NCBI GenBank assembly: GCA_002405485.1
Contig: DHLW01000049.1
Span: 1,540-31,032, forward strand
DNA: 29,493 nucleotides
Direction of reading: 5' to 3'
Source: Phycisphaerales bacterium UBA4658
Lineage (GTDB): Bacteria; Planctomycetota; Phycisphaerae; Phycisphaerales; UBA1924
Each line of letters begins with the position of its first letter. Within the stretch, counting starts at the first letter, position 1. This document shows positions 17,755 to 24,502 of the stretch, piece after piece. A model generated the notes under the pieces. That model had not been told where the DNA came from. It did no database searches and saw nothing but the letters and a program-made list of their open reading frames with translations. The translations under genes were made by a program, and so were the position numbers.

Positions 17755-18159
17755 GGGTTGTTCCTCCGTCGCTCGAAAGCGAACCGAGTCGATCCATCGG
17801 TATGGATGACAAACACCATGGGCGTGTGCCTTCATCTGCTCTCGGGTCAAGGGTCTTCCTTGCCCTGAGAAACGACACAACTTCCGCAAGACACCCGGTC
17901 GCGGCCCGAGAACCTGCGCGCCGGCGACCAAGGTCCGATTCGACTCTGCCGAAAACACGGACCTTGCCGGGCACACGATCGGCGGTCCGCTCCCGAAAAC
18001 GGACATTCGATCTGAGCGCGAAACCTCGCGAAGTCGGCCGGCGTCTTGCCTCCGCGCCACGATCCGCGAGCGTTCGGGCGACTCCGACAACGACGCGGCC
18101 CCCGTGAATCACGAGGGCCGCGGGCAAATCTGGGATGGCGAATCGCACTCAACGTGCGA
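17755..18159. other. 405-bp region without a supported gene
   Basis: Between the small hypothetical gene's start and the dockerin protein's stop. It holds the ribosome site of the former near 17762-17768 and a strong hairpin at 18094-18122. The open frames seen here are Arg-rich with no start context or motif, so they are not called. No RNA gene or repeat was recognised. Confidence 0.5.
18094..18122 (-). terminator. terminator hairpin of the dockerin-tailed protein gene
   Basis: CGCGGCCC pairs with GGGCCGCG, and inside it CGTG pairs with CACG around an AAT loop, giving a long GC stem with one internal mismatch, 38 nt downstream of the 18160 stop. The bases after it on the minus strand are GTCGTTGTCGG, with few T, so termination may not be simple intrinsic type. 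Confidence 0.5.
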
Positions 18160-19764
18160 TCACGGGCACCCGGCAAACCACGCGTTCAGGAACGCGAAGA
18201 TGTCGGCGGGGTCCAGCGTGCCGGAGAGGTCATAGTCGGTTCGCGTCTCGCCGGCGAACCAGGCGTTGATGAAGTCGAACACGTCGGCGGCGGTCACGCC
18301 GTCCACGCCGTTGAAGTCCGCCGGGCAGGCCGGGGGCTGGCTCGGCACATCGACCCCGGCGACCTCGAGGATGTTGGAATCGCCGGCGTTGATCGCCGGA
18401 GCAAAGAGCCCGAGGCGGACGCTCCCGGTGGTGGGCGGGCGGTTAGAGACGAACCGGAAGTTGTACGTGTTGGACCAGCGGATGGCGTTGGCCATGGCGT
18501 TGGTCTCAAAGGCGTCGGTGTTGAACATGATGCCCGCGCCCTGGGTGCTCACCGCCCACTTGACTTGGCTGTAGGACTCGCCCGAGTGCTGCTCGGTGCC
18601 GCGCATGTCGGCCTCGGTGATCTCCACCGCCGGAGAGTCGGCCTTGGGCACCATGAACGAGGAGGCGGCCCGGGCCGAGTTCATGTTCAGCACCGCGTAC
18701 TCATACTGCCACGTGCCGTTCCCGCGATCGGTCACCTTGCTTCCGACATAGAAGCGGCCATCGTTCGGGGCGTCGGCGAAGACGAGCTTGACCGTCGGAT
18801 CGAGCTGCTTCCACGCCTCGATCGCCGGCTTCATCGGGACCGTCAGGAATCCCGCACCGGTCGAGAAGCTCAGCCCATAGGCCTGCTCGGCGGTGCAGAT
18901 GTTCGAACCCGAACTCGCCGTCGGCGCGACCAGGTTGCCGACGTTCAGCCGACGATAGGAATAGTTGTTGTACCGCTGGCCCGGCCACTCGTCGGTCATG
19001 ACATACACGATCTCGGAGATGTAGATCGCGCCCTGCGGGTTGTTGACCGCGTCGAATCGCGGATAGTTCAGCGGATCCAGGTCGCTCTTGCGGACCAGCA
19101 GTCGCTTGTTCAGGCAGGCGACCGTGTTGCTCCCGTTCTTGATGTACGGATACGGGAACTGCCCGGTCCAGGGATTGACCTCCGACCGCGGCCCGAGATA
19201 CCCCTGTCCGCCGTTGAGCGACGCGGTGTACGTGTCGGTTGCGCGCCCGGCGCCGAGCCAGTCACAGCCAGACATGCCGCTGAAGCCCGGCGGGTTGTAA
19301 TCGGTGCGACAGCCGGTGATGCCCGGAGGATTGCCGCCAACGTTCAGGCACCCCTGCTGCCCGCCGCTGCTCGCACCCGAGGAGCAGCTATCCGCGGCGC
19401 AGAAGCCGTGCTTCAGCCAACCGGAACCGATCTGCTCGAAGCGGCCGTTGAAGATGCGATAGATCTGACCGCCGATGACCGGGTGCTGATTCTGATAGGT
19501 CCCCGCGTCGATCCAGATCGCCGGCGCGGCGCCGATGTTGCAGGAATCGGATCCGATGGCGTAGGAAGCGATTCCGCCCGATGCGCCGTAGTTCAGCACG
19601 GCGCTGGAGCCCGTTGCGTCATACGACCCGCCGACGCTGGAGACGATGATGTCCGGAAACGCCCCAGCCCGAGGCCCGAAGGCCGCCTGCCCAAACGCCG
19701 ACCCGGCGCAGACGCCGAGTGCCAGCACGCCGACGACCGACCAACGAGCGCTCCGCATCGCCAT
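18160..19764 (-). CDS. secreted dockerin-tailed protein of unknown function
   Basis: A 534-residue exported protein. The signal peptide runs from MAMRSARWSVVGVLALG to about SAFG-Q (25). A cysteine-bearing segment (Cys 122, 127, 139, 152, 167) leads to TASLNGGQGYLGPRSEVNPW (about 183-202). The central region (about 210-475) is mixed alpha/beta with no catalytic motif I recognise. The C-terminus (480-534) holds two calcium-loop-like repeats, DFNGVDGVTAADVFDFINAW and DYDLSGTLDPADIFAFLNAW, and ends FAGCP. This is the planctomycete GC-type dockerin tail, thought to anchor or sort the protein. The ATG at 19764 follows GGAGG by 4 bp, as does the other large dockerin protein's start; an ATG 6 bp later is possible. 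It reads away from the 20059 gene. Confidence 0.82.
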   Translation of the reverse strand: MAMRSARWSVVGVLALGVCAGSAFGQAAFGPRAGAFPDIIVSSVGGSYDATGSSAVLNYGASGGIASYAIGSDSCNIGAAPAIWIDAGTYQNQHPVIGGQIYRIFNGRFEQIGSGWLKHGFCAADSCSSGASSGGQQGCLNVGGNPPGITGCRTDYNPPGFSGMSGCDWLGAGRATDTYTASLNGGQGYLGPRSEVNPWTGQFPYPYIKNGSNTVACLNKRLLVRKSDLDPLNYPRFDAVNNPQGAIYISEIVYVMTDEWPGQRYNNYSYRRLNVGNLVAPTASSGSNICTAEQAYGLSFSTGAGFLTVPMKPAIEAWKQLDPTVKLVFADAPNDGRFYVGSKVTDRGNGTWQYEYAVLNMNSARAASSFMVPKADSPAVEITEADMRGTEQHSGESYSQVKWAVSTQGAGIMFNTDAFETNAMANAIRWSNTYNFRFVSNRPPTTGSVRLGLFAPAINAGDSNILEVAGVDVPSQPPACPADFNGVDGVTAADVFDFINAWFAGETRTDYDLSGTLDPADIFAFLNAWFAGCP

Positions 19765-20058
19765 GATGCCTCCATTCTGCATGTTGCCGACCTGTCCCTA
19801 CCGCGCCAGGAACTGGCGCTCATGAACCCGAGTGGGCCGAAGCTGATACGGAGCTGGGCCGAGAATCGATCCAGCATGCCGACAATCTGCTCTAGTTTGC
19901 CATGATCGGGTCAGACGTCAAGTCCCCCCTTGGAATCCACGCCAGTGTTTACCCTGGCTTTGGTGCGTGATGCCGGGGATCCGATGAGCGGATGCATGCC
20001 GATCCGGGAAGGTCGGTGTGGCGGGGGCACGCCGAGGAGTTCCGCTACGATCGGGGGC

Positions 20059-20280
20059 GTGGACGCCTTCAACCTCATCGTCGGCGGATTTCTGCTGGTG
20101 GTCGGCAGCGTGATCGCCATCTGGTGGTGGCGGCTGGCCCGGACCATCGCCCCCTATCAGGACGAGGCCGAAGCCGAGAGCACCCGAAAATCCAAGCTTG
20201 ACGACGCCGAGGTGGTCATCATTCAGCCCCCTGCGGGCGGCCCGCCCTCGGACCGGGCCGGCCCGGGAAAGGCGGGCTGA
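20059..20280 (+). CDS. small single-TM membrane protein
   Basis: A 73-residue protein beginning with one transmembrane helix (NLIVGGFLLVVGSVIAIWWWRLAR, about 5-28) followed by a charged cytoplasmic tail ending in a Gly/Pro-rich stretch. It ends 6 bp before the truA start, so the two are probably co-transcribed. The start is uncertain: GTG at 20059 puts the helix at the N-terminus; in-frame ATGs at 19984 and 19996 would add 21-25 residues with no family features. No function recognised. Confidence 0.5.
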   Translation: MDAFNLIVGGFLLVVGSVIAIWWWRLARTIAPYQDEAEAESTRKSKLDDAEVVIIQPPAGGPPSDRAGPGKAG

Positions 20281-20286
20281 TCGGCC

Positions 20287-21252
20287 GTGCCCAGGTTCGC
20301 GCTCACGCTGGCGTATGAGGGGACGGGGTTCTGCGGCTGGCAGCGGCAGCTTCCGCACGAGGATGCTGTCACTGGCGCGCCTCGGCTGCTCGCCGCCGAC
20401 CCGATCGAGGGTTCGGCCACCGTTTCGGAGAATCCGTCGGAGATCGAGGAAGATCGCCCGAGGGTCGAGCTCAGGACGGTGCAGGGGGTGGTCGAGCGGG
20501 CCGTGCGGGGCGTGGTCCGCGAGCCGGTGAGCGTGATGGGCGCGAGCCGGACCGATGCCGGGGTGCACGCCCGGGGGCAGGTCGCGGCGTTCACGTGCTC
20601 GGACACGGGCGGTCGAACCGGGGGCTGGCCGGCGGATCGCGGAACGGTGCCGCTCATGCGGGCCATCAACTCGCGCTTGCCGGAGGACGTGCTGGTGCTC
20701 GACGCCCGGATCGTGGACGCGGACTTTGATCCGATCTTCGGGGCCGAGCGCAAGGCGTACTCGTACACGATCTGGAACGCGCCCATGCGCTCGCTGTGGG
20801 AACGGCGAACCGCGTTGCACATCTATGACGCGCTCGATGTTGACGCCATGCATGCCGCCGCACAGAGACTCGTCGGCGAACATGACTTTGCCGGGTTCGC
20901 CGCGGCTGGACATGGCCGAAAGACCACGGTGCGGACGGTCTTCTCGTGCTCCGTGCGGGTGATCAACGAGGAGCATCGGACACACCACAACCTGCATGCG
21001 GAGCATGGAGGTCCACAGACCTCTCTCAACCACGCCGCCGCCGGCACACGCATCGTGATCGACATCTGCGGCAGCGGGTTTCTGTGGAACATGGTCCGGA
21101 TCATCGGGGGCACGCTCGTCGAAGTCGGGCGCGGCCGGATGGACGCCGCCCGCATCGACGAGGCCCTGCGCAGCGGGGATCGTCGCCTGGCCGGGCCGAC
21201 GCTGCCGCCGCATGGGCTGTGCCTGGAGTGGATCAGATACCCGTCGCTCTGA
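20287..21252 (+). CDS. truA: tRNA pseudouridine(38-40) synthase TruA, with insertions
   Basis: A 321-residue TruA, which makes pseudouridines at positions 38-40 of the tRNA anticodon arm. GFCGWQRQ (14-21), MGASRTDAGVHARGQVAAF (84-102, catalytic Asp90), KAYSYTIWNAP and GSGFLWNMVRIIGGTL (262-277) are diagnostic. It is about 50 residues longer than E. coli TruA. One Glu/Asp/Pro-rich insertion (about 22-62) splits the usual GWQRQ-x-RTVQ segment, and a second, His-rich one (about 226-253, EEHRTHHNLHAEHGG) precedes the GSGFLW strand. Both lie in surface loops of the known fold. The GTG start at 20287 follows AAGGCGGG. Confidence 0.93.
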   Translation: MPRFALTLAYEGTGFCGWQRQLPHEDAVTGAPRLLAADPIEGSATVSENPSEIEEDRPRVELRTVQGVVERAVRGVVREPVSVMGASRTDAGVHARGQVAAFTCSDTGGRTGGWPADRGTVPLMRAINSRLPEDVLVLDARIVDADFDPIFGAERKAYSYTIWNAPMRSLWERRTALHIYDALDVDAMHAAAQRLVGEHDFAGFAAAGHGRKTTVRTVFSCSVRVINEEHRTHHNLHAEHGGPQTSLNHAAAGTRIVIDICGSGFLWNMVRIIGGTLVEVGRGRMDAARIDEALRSGDRRLAGPTLPPHGLCLEWIRYPSL

Positions 21253-21303
21253 GATCGAGCGAGACACGATCGCGCCGCCCCGTTCCGGGGGACACTGAAC
21301 TCA

Positions 21304-21321
21304 GTGACATCCATTTGTCAC
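21304..21321. promoter_or_regulatory. candidate operator: inverted repeat upstream of the LolA-like gene
   Basis: GTGACA, a 6-bp spacer and TGTCAC form an exact inverted repeat 72 bp before the ATG at 21394 and 22 bp before a T-tract. The TGACA-N6-TGTCA layout fits the operator of a dimeric helix-turn-helix regulator, but which family is unknown. Confidence 0.4.
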
Positions 21322-21343
21322 AGCAACTCTGTGTTTTCTTTCG

Positions 21344-21359
21344 TTTTTTTTTTTTGACA
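21344..21359 (+). promoter_or_regulatory. T12 tract with embedded -35-like TTGACA
   Basis: Twelve consecutive T (21344-21355) run straight into TTGACA (21354-21359), the consensus -35 element. The best -10-like hexamer (TATGTT, 21382-21387) is 22 bp away, too far for standard sigma70, so the promoter type is open. Such a T-run is unusual in this GC-rich sequence and would act as an UP-like or bent element. Confidence 0.45.
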
Positions 21360-21393
21360 TTCGCAGCATCTCTCTTGTCGGTATGTTGAGAGC

Positions 21394-22626
21394 ATGGGCG
21401 GCATTCGAACGAACGTACTTGTCTTTGACATGATCGCAGAGTGGGCGTGCTTGCCGAGCCTACCCAGAGGGTGTCGTCCCACCCTTGCGATGTTGGTCGC
21501 GGCGGCGTTCTGCGGACAAGTCATCGCCCAGCCGGCGAACTCACAGAGCCCCGGCACCGCGGTCACGCCGGCTCAAGTCAAGTCATGGCTTGACGCCGAA
21601 GCCAAGTCCGCAGCGGAGCCGTACACCTTTGGGCAGTATTCGATCGCGTGGCGCTACGAAGACCTCAACGCACTCACCCCCGAGGAAGTCGCAGCGCTTC
21701 GCGCGGAAGTCGCCGCACACCCGGAACACCCACGACTTCAGGAACTGAACACCATCGACCGCCAACTTCGCGGCGAGAAGATCACGATGTCGTTCGAGTT
21801 CTTTGCCGATGGGAAGGATCGCTTTCGATACAACCTGACGGCTGGAAACTACTTCACCGACCTTGTCTACGTCCCCGGTCGCTCCTGGAGCATGAACAGC
21901 CAGGAGGTCGCCGTGTTTGACCCGGTCGCCGCGGCTCAATCATCTGATGAGCGGCAGGCGCCGCTGCTGATGCTTCCGACAATCCGTGCCGATCTCGATC
22001 AGATGTTCCATGGCGGCATCGGCGGTTTCATTGGCACTCTGAAACTGACCATGGAAGAACCACTCATCGAAGGGGATCGATGGAAGATGATTGGCTGGAG
22101 TAGGCCCAAGGGACACGAGATTCGTTACGAGATCACCGGCCGCTGGGATCACGGCGACAACCGGGGGTTTGTCGAGTCCGCGTTCCTCGTCACGCGCACC
22201 TTTGCTCCAGAGACCGTGGGCACTGGCCATCGGTTCGGCGACTGGAAGAAAGACCCCGCGATCGGGCGCTGGGTGGCGCACCGTATTGAACACGTCAAGC
22301 CCGGAAACCGGGTGTCGCGTGTGGCGTACTTTGAGGGTGCCAAGCCCTTTCCGGCGGGCGGCTTCGATGCCGTCACCCGAACGCCGGTCGAAGGCGGAAC
22401 GGACATCATCCGCGGCCCGGTCAAGGCCACCATGTTCGTTGATCTCAATACCGGCAAGGGAACAGAGATCACGCCGAGCGGTGAGCGCAAGCCGCTCAAA
22501 GTCGTCCCGGCGGAACGTCCCGCGTCCTGGCTCACTCTCAGAACCGTCGGCTGGGTCACGCTTGGCGTGCTGCTCATCGCGGCGATCGTGCTTCGCGTCC
22601 GAGGCCGATCAAATGCACAGGTCTAG
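21394..22626 (+). CDS. LolA-like exported protein with C-terminal membrane anchor
   Basis: A 410-residue protein of uncertain function. It starts with a hydrophobic segment (AMLVAAAFCGQVIAQ, about 32-46) that may be a signal peptide or anchor. The body (about 50-370) is largely beta, with strands such as ITMSFEFFADGKDRFRYNL, WSMNSQEVAVF, RWKMIGWSRPKGHEIRYEI and RVSRVAYFEG, similar in character to LolA/outer-membrane lipoprotein-sorting folds. One helix (about 378-400) followed by RVRGR anchors the C-terminus, leaving a basic cytoplasmic tail. The ATG at 21394 has a weak GAGAG site; an ATG at 21430 is possible. It is the first gene of a four-gene cluster. Confidence 0.6.
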   Translation: MGGIRTNVLVFDMIAEWACLPSLPRGCRPTLAMLVAAAFCGQVIAQPANSQSPGTAVTPAQVKSWLDAEAKSAAEPYTFGQYSIAWRYEDLNALTPEEVAALRAEVAAHPEHPRLQELNTIDRQLRGEKITMSFEFFADGKDRFRYNLTAGNYFTDLVYVPGRSWSMNSQEVAVFDPVAAAQSSDERQAPLLMLPTIRADLDQMFHGGIGGFIGTLKLTMEEPLIEGDRWKMIGWSRPKGHEIRYEITGRWDHGDNRGFVESAFLVTRTFAPETVGTGHRFGDWKKDPAIGRWVAHRIEHVKPGNRVSRVAYFEGAKPFPAGGFDAVTRTPVEGGTDIIRGPVKATMFVDLNTGKGTEITPSGERKPLKVVPAERPASWLTLRTVGWVTLGVLLIAAIVLRVRGRSNAQV

Positions 22627-22663
22627 TTTTCACCCGACTTCTCTTTGCAGGAGATCATGCACC

Positions 22664-23059
22664 ATGTCCACGAGTCACCGGAACGTTCGTCGGCTTCTCG
22701 GGTTGGTTGGGGTGGTCGCCGTGACCGCTTTTGCGACCGGAGCGTGCCTCAAAATCGTAGAGAACCCAGACTGCTGCAAGACCTATTCGATCCCGTGCAG
22801 CGACGAGCAAGGCAACTTCTGGTCATGCCAGCAGACCATGCTGGGCAGTGGATTCACCATCCAAATGATCGCGCCAGCACCTCTCGGTGCCTCCGGTCAA
22901 AGGGAGCAGGGTCCGAACGGAACCTTCCGGGGCGAGTGCACGCTGATCCGCCGCACCTGCGGGAACTACAAGAACGCTCCGTGCCTGCAACAGCCCCCGA
23001 TCATCAACGTGTGCCAGGACTCCACGGTGACTGGCGAGAACTGCGTCGGTGGCCAGTAG
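22664..23059 (+). CDS. cysteine-rich exported protein (possible lipoprotein)
   Basis: A 131-residue protein with a clear N-terminal export helix (LLGLVGVVAVTAFATGAC) ending in Cys28, which may be a weak lipobox (TGAC). The mature part has nine further cysteines (37, 38, 45, 55, 92, 99, 107, 117, 127), all in an otherwise small polar protein, so several disulfides are expected once exported. No known domain. AGGAG (22649-22653) lies 10 bp before ATG 22664; an out-of-frame ATG closer to it is not used by any sensible protein. It starts 37 bp after the LolA-like gene and ends 31 bp before the MauE-type gene. Confidence 0.68.
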   Translation: MSTSHRNVRRLLGLVGVVAVTAFATGACLKIVENPDCCKTYSIPCSDEQGNFWSCQQTMLGSGFTIQMIAPAPLGASGQREQGPNGTFRGECTLIRRTCGNYKNAPCLQQPPIINVCQDSTVTGENCVGGQ

Positions 23060-23090
23060 CAACTCAACGCGCAGGGCGATCCACAAGGTC

Positions 23091-23594
23091 ATGACTGAAA
23101 CCGTGCCAATCCGAACCCATCGCTGGCCGAGAGCGGTCGGGCATGTCCTGCTCTGGCTGGCGATGGGCGTGCTGCTCGTGGCAGGGGTCGGCAAGTTGCT
23201 CGATGTGGAGACGTTCGATCGCTCGCTTGTTGCGTGGACGGTGATTCCTTCGGACGCGCGGCTCATCGTCGCATGGGGGCTTCCGACCATCGAGGTCTTC
23301 CTTGCGCTGGCATGGATGGCGCGATTTCATCGGCGACGGACGAGTCTTGCGGCTTTGGTCCTGTTGACGAGCATGCTCACGGCCGCGTGCATTCAGCTTT
23401 CCACCACCCGGGTGCCATCGTGCGGGTGCTTTGGCGTCCTTGAGCGTTATCTCACCTTCACCAACGATGGGTGGGTGCTGGTGGCCAAGGGCGGGCTCCT
23501 GCTTGGCATGATTCTGCTCGGAAAGTGGCTCACCGAGGCCGATCTCCCGATGCGCTTTCAATCATTCCACCGTGCAGCCATGAATGGGAGCTGA
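23091..23594 (+). CDS. MauE/DoxX-family membrane protein with CGCFG motif
   Basis: A 167-residue four-helix membrane protein. Helices lie near residues 15-35, 57-75, 87-107 and 127-147. The extracytoplasmic motif PSCGCFG (about 113-119) is the signature of the MauE/DoxX family. MauE is needed to mature methylamine dehydrogenase, a disulfide-rich enzyme. Here there are no mau structural genes, so the protein more likely supports disulfide formation in another exported protein; the adjacent ten-cysteine protein is the obvious candidate. AAGG just before ATG 23091 is close; GTG at 23049 would overlap the previous stop. Its TGA is one base from the next gene's ATG. Confidence 0.75.
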   Translation: MTETVPIRTHRWPRAVGHVLLWLAMGVLLVAGVGKLLDVETFDRSLVAWTVIPSDARLIVAWGLPTIEVFLALAWMARFHRRRTSLAALVLLTSMLTAACIQLSTTRVPSCGCFGVLERYLTFTNDGWVLVAKGGLLLGMILLGKWLTEADLPMRFQSFHRAAMNGS

Positions 23595-23595
23595 G

Positions 23596-24375
23596 ATGTC
23601 GCCTTCAGGACGAACGCGTGCTTTCACGCTCATTGAGTTGCTCGTCTCGATCGCCATCGTCGCGATTCTGATTGCACTGCTTTTTCCGTCTCTCGCCGAG
23701 GCCCGGCGCGCCGGGCTCCGAACCAAGACGCTTGCCAACCTCCGGACCCACGGCTTGGTGCTCGGGATCTATGCCCTGGACTGGCGAGGTGCGTATCCGC
23801 TCCTTCTTGATCCTCGGAAGAGTCCGCCGACCGACTACGTCGTGGAACAGTCCGACGGCACGCTCATTGATGTGATCAACTACTTCTTCATCTCCCAAAT
23901 GTGGTACTTCATGCTCGCGGACAGCTACTACGGCGTGCCCAAGAGCAGCCGGATTTTTCTTGACGCGGAGTCCATTGCCTATCCAGTGCCCGCCGCGGTT
24001 CCGGTCGGATCAATCGGACCTTGGGCGTTTGACATGTCTTGCTCGCTCCTGGCCACGCCCCGCTTCTGGGATCTCTCGACACGCACCGGCCAGGACCAGT
24101 ACGGACCCACCTTCGACTTTCAGGTGCTGACGCCCGCAAAGAAGTCCATCGTGCTTTCCACGTACGAGTTCGGCGTGTCGTACGCGTATCGGCGGAGCGG
24201 ACCAATCTGGGTTCCGATGGTCCTTGCCGATGGGCATGCTTCGCGTGAATCCAGGACGAATCTCCTCCCCGGCGTGACCTCAGGTGAGGGCTCTTCACCC
24301 GGCTACTACCACTGGTTCGACGCCTATGCGGGGTTGCACACCGTCCATGGCGTGCGCGGACGCGACATTCGCTGA
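23596..24375 (+). CDS. pseudopilin-like protein (FTLIELL start)
   Basis: A 259-residue pseudopilin with a short basic leader (MSPSGRTRA), the cleavage site [18 protein letters not shown] (Ala at -1 instead of Gly) and one N-terminal helix to about residue 30. The globular part contains an LADGHASR segment matching the DG tail of the family, but no full H-x9-DG. GGAG (23587-23590) lies 5 bp before ATG 23596, and the preceding gene's stop is one base away, so translation is probably coupled. It is the last gene of the cluster; a strong hairpin follows at 24430. Confidence 0.78.
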   Translation: MSPSGRTRAFTLIELLVSIAIVAILIALLFPSLAEARRAGLRTKTLANLRTHGLVLGIYALDWRGAYPLLLDPRKSPPTDYVVEQSDGTLIDVINYFFISQMWYFMLADSYYGVPKSSRIFLDAESIAYPVPAAVPVGSIGPWAFDMSCSLLATPRFWDLSTRTGQDQYGPTFDFQVLTPAKKSIVLSTYEFGVSYAYRRSGPIWVPMVLADGHASRESRTNLLPGVTSGEGSSPGYYHWFDAYAGLHTVHGVRGRDIR

Positions 24376-24429
24376 GTGTGCAGCCATCGTGCGGCGAGCA
24401 CGCCGGAGCTGAACCGGGTCAAACTGAAA

Positions 24430-24458
24430 ACGCCCGCCTGCGATGTGCAGGCGGGCGT
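24430..24458. terminator. bidirectional terminator hairpin between convergent genes
   Basis: ACGCCCGCCTGC pairs perfectly over 12 bp with GCAGGCGGGCGT around a GATGT loop. On the minus strand the stem is followed by TTTTCAGTTT, a good U-run for the dockerin/cysteine-repeat gene ending at 24503. On the + strand no U-run follows, but the stem could still stop the pseudopilin cluster ending at 24375. Confidence 0.82.
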
Positions 24459-24502
24459 GATGTGTCTGGAGCGACCGCCGCTTGGCGGCTTCGAGTGCTG
24501 GC

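Noticed and set aside
18480..19764. Cellulosome component
   Set aside because: The dockerin-like tail alone does not imply a cellulosome; no cohesin or glycoside hydrolase motif is present in the window.
18046..19905. 619-residue open frame on + opposite the dockerin-tailed protein
   Set aside because: Arg/Gly/Val-rich antisense composition; the minus frame has a signal peptide and dockerin tail and a good ribosome site.
23049..23090. GTG start for the MauE-type gene overlapping the previous stop
   Set aside because: It would add 14 residues with no family match and has no ribosome site; ATG 23091 with AAGG is closer to the membrane core.
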